Position numbers and translations under genes: made by a program. Positions 33,646 through 45,439 of a stretch of 64,000 bases of DNA are shown here, in pieces. Numbering within the stretch: the first letter of the stretch is position 1; each line of letters starts with the position of its first letter. Below the pieces are notes generated by a model. The model had not been told where the DNA came from. It saw nothing but the letters and a program-made list of their open reading frames with translations, and searched no databases. Origin of the DNA: Mesodorylaimus sp. YZB2_4 (lineage: Eukaryota; Nematoda; Enoplea; Dorylaimida; Dorylaimidae). The stretch spans positions 1 to 64,000 of the forward strand of contig JASANH010001308.1 in NCBI GenBank assembly GCA_030248295.1, given 5' to 3'.

Positions 33646-34855
33646 TTTACAAAATCAGCTTGAAATGGGACGCGCGGATGTAAAAGTAAAACTATATGCA
33701 GCTTCTTCTAGGCGAAAGCCTTTTATCCAGTGTAACAAACTCCTGTCTCCAAAATTTACACACAATATACTTTCAGTAGGCGAGCTGCGGCAAGGTGCAA
33801 AGTCCACTGGGCGATAATTCAGTGCCCCCACACATTAGGGATTACGATTGGTATACAGAATATCTGGCCACTTTCACGCGTGCAGGTTCATGTTTTTTTA
33901 ACGTTATATTATTACTAAATGAACGCACACTTGTGAACAGACCCTCGCACTGCCTCCTTATCTCCCCGATCACGTCCACTCCAAGTGAGTGACCCCATTC
34001 TCATCATTAATCGCATACACAGTCCTCTGCTCCGCTGAGGCTTTTTGCATTAACTTAGCAGTAACCAATGTAAATTGATCCGTTGCTAAATCTCTAAAAT
34101 GTGTTTTTACCCAGTCTCCTCCTAATTTCCTCTCGATCAAACGTTCGTAGTCGCTCGCGAATGTCCGAAAACTCCGCTTTCAGCGTTTCGCTAGTTGGGT
34201 GCATTCCTAACCACGCCTTACATTTTTGTAGTGCTTTTTCCAACTCTGCTCGTTGCCTCCTGTTCTCCCTCTCAACGTACCTTTTATGTGCTTTGCACAA
34301 ACACGCTATCTCATCGTTGAAATCCTCCCGCGTGGACAGTACCGCCTTGTCGTGCGCACTTCCAGGTTAGGCTGCAAAGACTGCAGCTTGCCTCTGATCC
34401 GGTCCCGCAAAACTTCGTCTCTTTGCAGTAGATCAACGTCAAGCTTCCAGTAAGACGGTCCCCTCTTAATCTGTGCAAACGCAAAGTTACAATTCACATA
34501 AAAGATTTTGTGATCAGAGAGAGCTGAATTAATGAAGTCATAGTTTACATAAGATTCGACTGAGTTCTTGTACAATAAATTCTATCAAGTCTGCCCTGAG
34601 TTTTTGTACTATGCGCCAGATGAGAAAAAAGTTTGCTACTAGGATTATGATACCGAAAAATATCGAGAAGCTTGAATTTTGAAGAGAACTTTCGAAATTT
34701 TTCATGTCCAGCTTCAGTATAGAAAGTGAGTTCACTTCGGTCGAGCTCCTTCGATTCTACAAAGTTAAAATCCCCCAGACACACAGCCGCATCATGGTAC
34801 CTATGTAAGGTAGTTGGTTCGGGGCTGGGTTATGTCCTAACCACGCTACACTCAA

Positions 34856-35180
34856 TGTTGCTTACCCAGATTTCGATACGGTTGGTATCGCTGATTCACT
34901 CGCTTGGCCCGGCCGATTCTTGCGATCGAGTTGCACGTCTTTATTCAATACACAGTACGTTTTGACCGAATGGCGAAAGAATACGTCCTCTGATCGCAGC
35001 CAGCAGGAGGAAGTTCTTTTATACCTGCTGGCAGCGACCGGTTCTGTCCAAAACAAATAACATTTCCAAACATAATCACGACCTAGGTCACCAGATTTGC
35101 ACCGCAATACATATGGTCTAAGCCAGGTGCAACAGGGTGAAACAGGGAACCAATATAAGTTAGTTGCACAACAATTAACA
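34856..35180 (-). mobile_element. probable solo LTR inside LINE A
   Basis: On the minus strand this 325-bp segment starts TGTTAATTG and ends AAGCAACA (TG..CA). A TATA box lies in AGGTATAAAAGAAC (about 35021) and AATAAA in TTGAATAAAGACG (about 34944), in the order expected of an LTR. It interrupts the endonuclease coding region of LINE A between EKALQRF and YHDAAVCLGDFN. I could not find a clean target duplication, so the exact ends are uncertain. Confidence 0.55.
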
Positions 35181-35536
35181 GGCCTAGGTGAGATCCAGTT
35201 CCATTATCATCATCATCACCAGGTGACCTTGGTTCCAAAGTCAATAGAACGTGAACTGGAATTGGCGCGGGAATTCAAACTGACTATATTGCACCTAAAT
35301 CTTTGTAATGCCTTCTCAAGAAGACTCTCAAAAAACATCTTCCTCGGCGCTTCCTGAGCTGGAGCATACAAACCACACACAAGAAAAATTCTACTTTCAT
35401 ATTTGGCAGTCAAAAAGATAGCACGCCCATCAACACTCGTCAAACGGGTAATGTCCGAAAACAGGGAAGATCGATTAATGAGCAAACACACACCTGCACT
35501 AAACTTGTCTGAGAAGCTGTGGAAAACTTAAACCTA

Positions 35537-36923
35537 AGGCCGTATTCCAGAAAGCTCTCTGGAAAATAGTGACATGAAAGGAAAATTCCAGCGAGGTGAC
35601 TGTAACTTTCCAATGAGGTGACTGTGACTTATTCCACTGAGCTCGCTGTGAAAGTCAATTGAGGTGACTGTAGAAAGGCCTAACTTTTTGCGCCTATTCC
35701 AGAAACAAAATAGGGTCGTTGTGATTTTCTGGTGACAAGGCTCGCATATTCCAGCGACTTCCGCGTGCATTTGCTGTCACCTACGGTTTCTACATAGATA
35801 CCCACGCTGAGTGCATCCCCAATAGTGATTTTAGGGGTGTTCGAAGCGGCTGTAGAGAGATGAGTGTGAATGTCAGGTAAAAGTAGAGAAAATAAATTGC
35901 AGGTCATGATTTCTTCTATCTCCCCCCTCCCTTCTCTCACGTTTATTCCTTCCTACTCCTGCACTTCTTAGACGTACATTTTTCTGAATTTTTGCACCTT
36001 CCTCCATGACTTCCTCTCCTTTTTGATGACGCTTCTAGGAAAGCTCCAAGTGCCAAAGAAAAGTACGAATGTTCCATCTCAAGAGTATATGCACAGGAGT
36101 GTAGCCACCCCCTCGAAACTTCTCCTGTGAGGTATAAGGGAATCTATGGGGTGTTATGCTTGCGGAGCTGGGTGGGAGATTCAACCTGTGCTTATCACGT
36201 GTAAATTGTCATCGAAGGTGGAAGCTCTTCCTTTATTTGAAGTGCAGAGGATCTGTCTATTGCCGGGACTGTTGACCACCTACTACTTGGATCGCCCGAT
36301 CAATGTCAAAACCAAGCTGAATACCACTGTGGCCGGGCAGAAAATCATGCGAAACAAACATTACAGTACAGTATGCGGATGTAAAACGATCAGTCTTTCT
36401 TTTATTCTACAGTCAGATCCGAACTGGTGCTAAAGACGCACTTGCTACATCGATAACATGTGCTCAATCAATTGGGGAATTATACACTTTTGAAATTTTC
36501 TGAAGTGTTTATCTGTGGTCCTAAAATTTCCGCACCTCCTTACTTTCATTGGAAACCTGAAAAAATCCTCCCTCGCATTGACAGCTATATCTCTGCTCTG
36601 CCATTGGGACAACTCACAGCAAAACTCTACTGTTTATATAGGGTAAAAGCTCGCTGTTTCAGTTTCAGCAAAACAGTTGCAGGCGATCGAGAGCACCTGA
36701 AGATTTTTCCCAGCCACCTTCGATAGTTCACTGGACTATCCAAGCGACAAAGTTTTATGGAATAGCTTTTTAGGTATTTTTTGCGCAGTGACTGTGTTAC
36801 CGGGCTCAGTGACTGGAACTATGTGACTGTAATTGTTTCTGTAATAGCAAACGCAGCCATCTAACTAGAATCCAGTCACCTCACTGCAAAATCTCGCTGG
36901 AAAACGCTTCTGGAATACGGCCT
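35537..36923. mobile_element. 1.4-kb MITE-like element inside LINE A
   Basis: The ends AGGCCGTATTCCAGAA (35537) and TTCTGGAATACGGCCT (ending 36923) are perfect 16-bp inverted repeats. GAGGTGACTGT-like motifs recur inside each end (35600-35675 on the left; 36785-36885 on the right, partly inverted), as in subterminal repeats. It splits the endonuclease of LINE A. The inner frame at 36146-36433 is not recognisable as a transposase. No target duplication was found. Confidence 0.8.
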
Positions 36924-37411
36924 CTGGCCTCAAAAAAATTGTCAAAATACGATGCTTCGTTCTTATTTCTGAAATGGGTTTCCTGGATGCACACAGAAGA
37001 ATATAATTTTACAAAGTCAAAAAAAGATAAAGTCTTGGTTTGCTTATCTCTCAGTCCTGCTGCATTTAACGTCGCAGAAGATGCCCTATCGCCACCTATT
37101 TTAGAAGAAAAGGAAAGCAAACACAGCAAGAAAAAAGTTCTGCTTCGACCCACAGAAAACCCCGGGGGAAACACAAGGTCAGTTCGGTGCTCTGGCCCTT
37201 GCTCACCTTTCGGCAATGATGCTGATGTCGATCGTCCGTCCGTCATATTCAAAAGCCTGTGTCCGTTGGGTCTTCGGTCCTCTGCTTGCGATTGGATCGA
37301 TGGTCGTCGGCTCGATTCGCTGTCCGGGCTCAAAGGTCGTTTGCTTCTTTCATCCGCTTGCACCCTTTGCCTTGCCACCTCGTCGACTTCCTCGGCGCAC
37401 ACCGATCGTGA

Positions 37412-37872
37412 CATCCAATCGTCCCGCAGCTGTGTAAGTAGTTTTCCAAATTCGTTCTTGCCTCTCCAATTGGCCAGGTCCTCTATTTTAGGATCTTCCC
37501 ATTTGATTTCAACACCCCACAGATCGTCGTTCGGACTCCCTTCGACCAAGAGCTTGGGGGCTGTTTCAAACAGGTGCTTCCCTAATCCAAGATTCTGTTC
37601 GTTTTTATTGTTTTTGGTGAGCAACAGTTTTTCTTTTGCGAAGGCCATCCAAGGTCCCTTTGCTTCCTCGTCCCACTGTATTTTTCACCGATTTGTTTGG
37701 CTTTGTTGGCTGACTTTGCCTTCATAATTCTTTTCTCCGCCGCTTTGTCTCCCATGGCTACAGCTTTCGCCTCTTGCTCTTGCCCTATTGCTCAGTCGAT
37801 GCACAGGTCTGGCCCTCGATCATAAATGAGCACGGGTGATGATTTGACAGAGGATTTTCAGCCTTGAAGAAA
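37412..37872 (-). pseudogene. NADAR (YbiA-like) domain within LINE A
   Basis: On the minus strand three frames together cover a whole NADAR domain. The N-terminal block FFKAENPLSNHHPC..IEGQ (37872-37790) matches the family pattern F....SNF.p.....G. The middle block has QEAKAVAMGDKAAEKRIM (about 37780). The C-terminal block runs LFETAPKLLVEGSPNDDLWG, then W.GKNEFGKLLTQLRDDW (37580-37412). It corresponds to LLATAPAKLVEHTENDAYWG and GKGKNRLGYLLMELRE of the E. coli YbiA family as I recall it. NADAR proteins remove ADP-ribose or act on nucleotide-derived metabolites. Here the domain lies between the ORF1-like region and the endonuclease of a LINE. A stop and two frameshifts break it. Confidence 0.78.
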
Positions 37873-38700
37873 GGATGGATATCCGCTTTGGAAAGCACCT
37901 CGGATTCCGCACTTATTCTGTGATCTTTCTCTTTCCACCTCCTGACCAGAGGCTGCGTCGGATTTAATGCTGTCAGAGGATGGAAATTCTTGCTGTCGAT
38001 GCCTCCAGCTCCTTGGGTACGATCTGCAACTGACTCGTTTATGCTCGATACTTCTCGAAATCCGCCGCAACAAGAGCGAGAGATAGGCCCGACTAGGGGT
38101 TACGTTCTCGGATGATTCTTCGTTCTCCATTATGATCTCTATGTCCATCGCAAGTCGAGGCGGTGCCACTAGCCATCGCAGCATAGGATCCTGGTGGTGG
38201 TTAATAATCCGTCGCTCGACAATGTCTCGAGATATGGACTTTTCCTTTGAATTTCCAACACCATACATCGATAAAATCTGCACTGTTATCGGCTTCGATC
38301 GCGGGGATAGCCTGAAGAAGGCGAATCCAGGAATTTCCTTTTCTGGTGGGGCCTGGACGACGACTGATGCCTAACCCATCAGACCACGTGTTAGTTACAA
38401 GTTGGGTGGGTTCTATAATCAGTACCACACTTAACTCATACTTTGTTGGTCAGGCTCGAAGTGCAAGATTCCCATCTGGTGCATGCTTATCAGTTACCAC
38501 TGCTGATTATGTAGTTGGACTTTGCGGTGAAAATGAGGTGAAACCTGAGGCCAAGATGCTTGTAGCAGTTTCTGTTTTTTTAAATCTTCCGTGTTCGTTT
38601 TTGAATTTACTGTCAATTTGGTACAGTAGCCCAAGCGTGGCTGGCCTGGCGATCGACCTTCATCTTTCAGACGATCTGCATTTGATTTGATAAAGAAGGA

Positions 38701-38800
38701 GCCAGTGCCTCGGTAGTGTTGCGGTGAAAGGCGTCTGTCATCAGTTGCTTAGCTGAGCTGAAGACTGGTTGGCCGGGGTTCAACCCAGTTGTAAGAGAAC
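38701..38800 (+). repeat. tRNA-like SINE head
   Basis: GTGCCTCGGTAGTGTTGCGG and GGGGTTCAACCCAG resemble tRNA A and B boxes and are followed by a run of T. The ends cannot pair as an acceptor stem, so it is taken as a tRNA-derived repeat, not a tRNA gene. Confidence 0.4.
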
Positions 38801-39199
38801 ATTTTTTTTTATTTTTCACTTTCATTGAGACATTCAAAAAAAGGTACGTGTTAGTGTGGCCTTCAGTAAAAAGTCCTATTCAGTCGAGGGCACACAAAAA
38901 AGCATAGAAGGAGGCAATAAAGGATACGATGCGACCAGGCCTGAGCACTCGTTCAACGCGGTTCACCTCCACTCCCCTCTCCGAGCACACCAGTTATCAT
39001 CGTAGAGCGGATACATCATGAGTTACAGCCGAAGCGTTGACCGCAATAGAACGTGCACTTTACTGCTTCCCATGATCACATCCAACTGGGATGTTAGCTC
39101 AGATCGGGTAAATTTGGATCCCCTTGTATCACAAGCACTTAAGTGCAAGTCACATGAATCGTCAGTGGGTGTCAAAACAAAAGGTATTACAGTAACTCC

Positions 39200-42100
39200 A
39201 CTGTTACAGACCAAACTAATCTTGTCTATCAATAAAAAAGTTAACGAGGGGCTTCCATTGGTTTTTGAAAAGCTCCTGCTTGCCACGATTATATGACACA
39301 AAAAAGGCTAAATTATAGTAACTTCTGATTTTACCCAAGAAGGCACTGAAGCACGGGTTTTCCTGCTGACATTTGCGCTGATAACGAAAAAATTTCGCCC
39401 ACAGAAGAAGCGCATTAACTGCCACTGGAACATCTAGCGACCCAAGAAGTACCATTTCAGACGACACATTACAAGAAAACGAGCACGACGCTAATTTATT
39501 CTGAAAGAGCTCCCAAAAGTCTGTAAGGCATCTACAGTACATTCAAAAAAGTAATGCACGATTGCATCTGGAGATACCACTGACAGGTATCGGAGTTCAG
39601 AATTTTCCTGATAAACAAAAATCGACCCGTCGGTATGATTCGCTGCAAAAGTTTCCATTGGAAGCTTTTGAGTTGCGGGGTTATCTGCATGTGGTGCAAC
39701 AGCTGACAGAATGGCGTGATCTCTGGAGAAGAAAAATCTCTATATCAGGCTTCCTGGGCAGTTGGTGGGACGTACTGATTTGAGACCATCTCAGAATAAA
39801 ATATTTTATATCTAGCACCACGAAGCTGTATATAAGAACTAGACGTGTAACTGAAAAAATTTGCTTGTGGAAACGGAGAATCGTCTTGAGCGAGCACGCT
39901 CAGCCCAGCTGGATTATCTCTAGCCGTCTTCTTCAACCGCGGAGGTAAGGCCTGAAGTACCTCTCTATATCTCAGCCATTCATTCTCAGAGAGTTGAAAT
40001 TTCTCCCTAAGTTGACTTCAAGGTAACGGCTTTCCGTCCCGAGAGAACAGTTGACCTACATAAATGATGTCTGCTTGAAAAAACTGCCTGGAGAAGAAAA
40101 GGCGCCTGCTTATAAGAATGTTCCTATTATTCCATAAAACAGCCCAAGCAATATCCTCCGAGGTGAGAATATGTTCTAGCCTTTCCGAAAGAGAAAACCA
40201 ATCCGCTAAAGCTTCTCTGTAATAGGATGGAAAATCCTGTGGTAAATACCTCACATCAAAATCACTGAACAACAAAGGTGCAACTCCAAATGGGGCCAGC
40301 ACAGAAGTCAGAAAACATCTCCACCCAGGCTGTTCGGGATCGGCTAGATAACGAGCTAAGCAAGCTATTCTAAAACTACGCACGTACAGATCAATATCAA
40401 TAACACTGAGGCCCCATTTGGGGGATAGGCGCAGCGATCACGGTGTTGAAACAGACAAACACAAGGTTTTGAAAACCAAATTACGCCCGATCAAACTCAA
40501 TCTCCTAAGTTTTCAACGATTAAGCAGCGCATCATAATTTTCAGCTCGTTTTTTGAAATTTAACACATATTACTGTTCAGGATTTCTATAATTCAAGTAT
40601 ATCCCTAAATACTTGAAAGGACCGTTTCCAGTCAAATCAGTCAAGACCGAATCAGTCAAATCTTTGCAATTAGATGATCCCAATGGAATGATCATAGTTT
40701 TTCTCAGATTGAGCTTTAAGCCAGACGGATTTTCGAAAGCTCTGAAAAGTCCTATCGCACGACGAACTTACTGAGTCTGATTGTGGGTAGTAGCTGTATC
40801 ATCTGCAAATTCAAGAATAAGCATTTTACTAGCGCCTAAAGCCAGTGCCGACGCCGTCATCTCAATCTTATAATAGGATGCAAATGATTGCATCACCAAA
40901 ATAAAAAGATAAGCAGAAATTGGATCTCCCTGACGGCAGGCTTGTCTTATCGGGAAAAAGGAAGGAAATGAATCATTCAATATAAGCGAAAAAATAAGGA
41001 TAGCTGTTCAAGAGCTATCAAGGAGTCTAAGACTTTCGCTAATCGTCTGGCAAGTGCCTTAGAAAAAATTTTGTAGTCACAAGAAAGTAGAGCATTTTGA
41101 CGCCTAGAAGACTGATATTTTGGTCTGTCCACCTCAGGGACTGGTTTTGGTATCGGCCTTATGCAAGACCTCCTTTGATCTACCCGCATTTTTATTTTGC
41201 GTAACTTCTGAGAGTTAGAGTAAGATCTGAGTATGGCATAAATTTCTGAGTACGGTAATTTCTGTGTGAGCATCTATTTCTGAGTACGACTTCTTAAGTT
41301 CTTAGCATCTCTAGATAGTATACGGGCCCAACATAAATCTGAGTGGGACTTCGTTATTTCTCAGCATCTCTAAATAGTACATGGGCTCAACATAAATCAT
41401 ACATTTGTAAAATCATACGTTTCTTACTAAGACTGAATAACTTCTGCATAACTCTGACTAACTTCTTTCCGACGATCTGAGTAAGTCTAACTAAGAAAAT
41501 TACTCAGATCTTAGTCAGAAATAGAGAAAGTTGTGAATGCGGGTAGAGACAAAGTTCCAGACTCAACTGAGTGCCTTACACAGTCATGAAAAAAAGGAGA
41601 CAGCTCTGTCCAAAATGTTTTAAAAAAACCGGTTGGGAACCCGTTTAGCCCTGGAGCTTTGTTCAGAGCAAAGGAAAAGACCGCCGCTCTAAACTCATTT
41701 TCAGAAATCGGACCTTCCATCATTTTCTTTCGTTCATCCGACAGCCTGGGAAGTAGGGGGTTCTTTAAAAAACTGTCCAAATCAGCGCTACAAACTGGAA
41801 GCTCGTGCCTTTTTGACCGAAAAAGATCGGAAAAAAAGATCCTATTTGCTCTTTGATGACAGACTGGCCATCCACCATCTTTCCGTTTACTTCGATACAA
41901 TCGAGTATTGTATCTTTGATGCACATTTCCTCCATTTGAAAAAAATATCGAGTGCTTTTTCTTCCAGCTCGGCCCACCTAATCCGAGCTTTGATCATGGC
42001 AGCTTTACAGTAGCTCTCGCTTCTTCCAGCCTCACAATCTCAGCTCTAAAGAAGGCTAATCGTTCCAGTCTCCTGGAAACAATCCGGAAATTGCTCTGGG

Positions 42101-44371
42101 ATTTCGGAAAGAATTCTTGAAAGCAGGGAAATTTCTGACAAGATTTTCTTAGATGCTTCTTCCTGCTGTTTTTTAAGACTGCAGGCATAGCCAATTCTCT
42201 CGCCTCGAAGACTCGAAAGCAAAAAATCCCACTTAACACTGGGAGAAGAAAAGCTCTCAGAGGACTCTGAGAATTCCTTCACTACTTTCCTGATACGCTC
42301 AACATATGCTTTATTGCTTAGCAAAGAAGAATTAAATTTCCAATATGGAGACCTAAAGCTCATACTGCCTCCATGGACAGCATACTCAAAAAGGAAAATG
42401 GAATGATCTGAGAAGCGCTTTACCTTGAGCTCAGAGAAAAATTGCCTCAGATCACGCGGGGTGAAAAAATAATCGATTCTAGAGAAAACTATGGGATTTG
42501 ATTGAAACCTGGTGTAACCACGTTCATCGCCTTTTAGAGATCTCCAGAGATCTTCCAGTTGAAATTTGTCTGCAACACTAAGCAGTTCTACCGCAAACTC
42601 AGTTCGAGAAAAGGGCCGTGTACCACTATAAGTACTTTTATCTAGCCAAGAAAAATGAGTATTCAAATCTCGGCCCAGAATCAGTGGGCTGGAATCCCCA
42701 GATAATTTGGTTATGAGCTCTGCACCAACATTTTAAATCAGAGTTACATGCCACGAGTTATCATGAAGGGGAGCGTAAATACTCGCCAACCAAGAAGTTC
42801 TCTTAAAAAAAGCCACTTTGAGCACCAACAAGGTACCCTCAAAAAGAGATGATTCAGCAAGATCAGATGGGGAGATTTCTACGAAAAAATATCGCTACTC
42901 TACATTTATGTTCGATACCATGTGCCATATAAACTTCCCCACCCCTCTCAGACCTCAAAATACGATAATCACTCTCTATCGAGTGAGTTTCTTGTAAAAA
43001 AGCTACATCAGCCCTATTATCCCGCAAAAAATTATAGACCGTTCTTCGCTTTAACCTCTCCCTCATGCCTCGCACATTTAACGATGCTATTCTAAGGGAC
43101 ATGAAACGACAGCGCAAGAATACCTAGTCCGCCAACACATGGGCCACATTTTAGTGAGTTAGTATAAGGAAAAAAGAAAAAAAAAGCAAGCATATTTTAA
43201 AGCCGTTCAGTGCACGCCCTCTCAAGTACATACCTACAACAGTTTCCACTCACTTCCTGCAAGCCTTGACTCTGCTAATCGCTTTCTTGGCCACTTGATT
43301 GAAATATCGATAGCGATCGATTCCAAGTGAAGAACCATTGTATTTTCGAACCACTGCCTAAATTGCACCAATCTTTTCCTTCGCCATAATTTCCAAAATT
43401 CGAGATCCCGCCTCGGGCTTCTTGTCGGTGTCAAAGAAAGAATTGACTGATCCACCGGATAAAAAAAAAGGGCGACAATAATGACATTATCTTTGACACG
43501 ATCGACCGAGAACGGCAATTTCCATGTGCCAATGGAGGCATCCACAATCTCTGCTGGTTTAACTGTACCGTTCCATGGCATCAATACAGCACACACCTTG
43601 TGCTTTCCGACCTCCAAAGTTGGTGTAATGATTGGTGAAGGGCCCTCGAACTCTCGAATATCAGATGGCTTTAATTTATCCAAGGCTGATTTGGCCAATG
43701 ATGCATAGCTTGAATTAAGCGCACGTTTAGGACCAGACGCAGGCCAAACCTGCATACGGCCAATGGACACCGATTGTTTCGCGCAGTTGATCCGTTCAGA
43801 TTTCTATTCGCTTTCGCTGTACGCTTTTTGATCGCCTCCGACATTTCCACTTGCAAATCTGCGGGTAGGACTCGTCTAATTTGAACATGAACTTTCTTGT
43901 AAATGACGAAGGAATTTGCAGATGTCGTCTATCTGCTGCGACGCGAAGACAGTGACTGTGACAAAAATCCGAGGCGGCTGATTCGCGTTGTTAGAGGGCT
44001 TCAATTGAACAAAGAAAAATCGAGCAACATCCAACTTTGCAGACCCAGGTTCTCCAAAATATCGATTATTGCCTGCTTGACACCAAATTTCGAAACTTTA
44101 ATTTTGTCAGCCGAAAAAACGAACTTAACTTGTCGTTTCTTTTCAATCGCTTTTTTTTGCGAGAGACGTTGTTAAGGGTCCGACACCTTCTGCTCAAGTG
44201 CCTCAATTTCGTGATCACGAAGAGCCAACTGCTCGGCGAACGAGTCGATCGTCTTGTTAATGGATTCGAAATATCTTGAATTCTTATCATCACTGAGTTG
44301 AATTTGATCCATGATCTCTTGAGAGTGATAGCCTGATCGGGCGACGATTCTCTTGATCGCTTGGAGGACAT
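39200..44371 (-). mobile_element. L1-like LINE B, near full length, decayed
   Basis: On the minus strand ORF1 starts at about 44371 (MSSKRSRESSPDQ). A shifted frame gives a coiled coil (INKTIDSFAEQLALRDHEIE), then an RRM-like part and a C-terminal part to 43234. ORF2 begins near 43100 with the endonuclease (LRIASLNVRGMRERLKRRTV, FLQETHS; RIDYFFTP and SDHSIF at about 42430). The reverse transcriptase follows: LNKAPGLNGFPTGFFKTFW (41680), LSCDYKIFSKALARRL (41080), RQGDPISAYLFILVMQ (40920) and FADDTA, the catalytic F-A-D-D, at about 40800. A C-terminal LFSRDGKPLP and the zf-RVT-like end lie at 40030-39220. Multiple frameshifts; a MITE interrupts the polymerase at 41179-41547. The 3' limit is approximate. 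Confidence 0.85.
41179..41547. mobile_element. 369-bp MITE in the RT of LINE B
   Basis: Inverted ends TCTACCCGCATT (41179-41190) and AATGCGGGTAGA (41536-41547). The inside is A/T-rich with two direct copies of a block starting AGCATCTCTA and passing through ACATAAATC (near 41305 and 41365). ATTTCTGAGTA-like phrases also recur. It interrupts the reverse transcriptase frame between SLPAF and the LIPK-like block. Only a GA dinucleotide is shared by the flanks, so the target duplication is unclear. Confidence 0.7.
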
Positions 44372-44419
44372 TCTATTGAATGTAAGAAGAATTGATACGA
44401 AATATGAGAACATGTAGGC

Positions 44420-45439
44420 AAAAAAACGACTGCAAACGCTGGCTTTTATCGATCCATAGAACTGTGAGGACGTACACTAGACAAGGGCCTCTACGCTCGC
44501 ATTGAAAAGAAAAACTAGACGCAACAGTCTCACTCGAAAATGAACGCTTATCTTTTATCCCTTAGACTTGATAAACGAGAGCCTCGAATCCAGGGTCGGT
44601 GGCTCTCAAATTCGGGTACTCATAGGGCCCTGGGAGCTGGGTATAGATCATCTCTGAGTGGAGACTACCATCTTAGACGGACACCATTGTTCGCATCCTA
44701 GATGAACATAATTGATTGCAAGACAGGTCTAGTCTACAGTACCAACAAGCCCCTGAGGCGAACAACCAACCTTTCCCCAAGAGCGACCAGGCTTTATCAG
44801 CAGTTTTTCCTTTGATGCGTTTTGGTAGTTACATACTGTTTATAGAGACTGGAAAAGGTAGTAGGTCTGGGTTATAGTCAGTGCCACCTTTTGCCTCAGG
44901 CTTGCTGTAAGTCGAGTTGCAATTTGCTTTACACCTACTCCTCGGGCCTCAGACCTACTTCTACTGTACAGTAGGTCCTCGTGCGATCATTTCTGTTTGA
45001 CTCGGCGCATGTGGTTTCAGTATCTTGTTTCTCCTAGGCTTGAGCGTGTAACCACATCGACCCGCCTGATAAGTTTGCCCGCATTGATTGGTTTTACTTG
45101 TACGAATATGCTTGAGAGGGCCATGGTGAACCACAGCATCTAAGCCATATGGCAATGGACATGCCGTCATAAGGCATTATTGTCATGGCATCAAGCTGGT
45201 ACCTCACCTAATTTACGTTATTGTCGTCAAGGCAGTCTTTGCCATGAAATCGGAAGGCTCATGCGCCAGCAATTGAGTATAATTTTTCTCGGGTATGCTC
45301 GATGCCAAGGGAAACGTGCTCCTGGTGCCTGGCAGGTAACCGAACACAGTTGGTTGACTGGCAACAAGCCTATCTGAGGCTGCCGTGGCAAGAGTTAGAC
45401 CATCTTTTCCAAGTCTTTAGATCAGTGTACCATCCCAAA
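44420..45439. other. intergenic, upstream of the EB-type gene
   Basis: I see no gene or clear repeat. This is the presumed promoter region of the gene starting at 45440. Confidence 0.4.

Larger units (their letters stand above)
33985..38430 (-). mobile_element. L1-like LINE A with a NADAR domain, decayed and interrupted
   Basis: Read 5' to 3' on the minus strand: an ORF1-like region (38430-37870), a NADAR domain (37872-37412), a low-complexity linker, then an APE-type endonuclease. The endonuclease has LNAAGLRDKQTKTL and CIQETHF (about 37075-36950), then CLLINRSSLFS and FLVCGLYAP (35490-35290), LGDFNFVES and RLDRIY (34784-34580), and ALSDHKIFYVN (34520-34470). The pre-RT region follows to about 33985. 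The reverse transcriptase is absent. That is unusual because LINE copies usually lose the 5' side. A MITE (35537-36923) and a solo-LTR-like insert (34856-35180) split the endonuclease. Many frameshifts; certainly dead. Confidence 0.82.
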
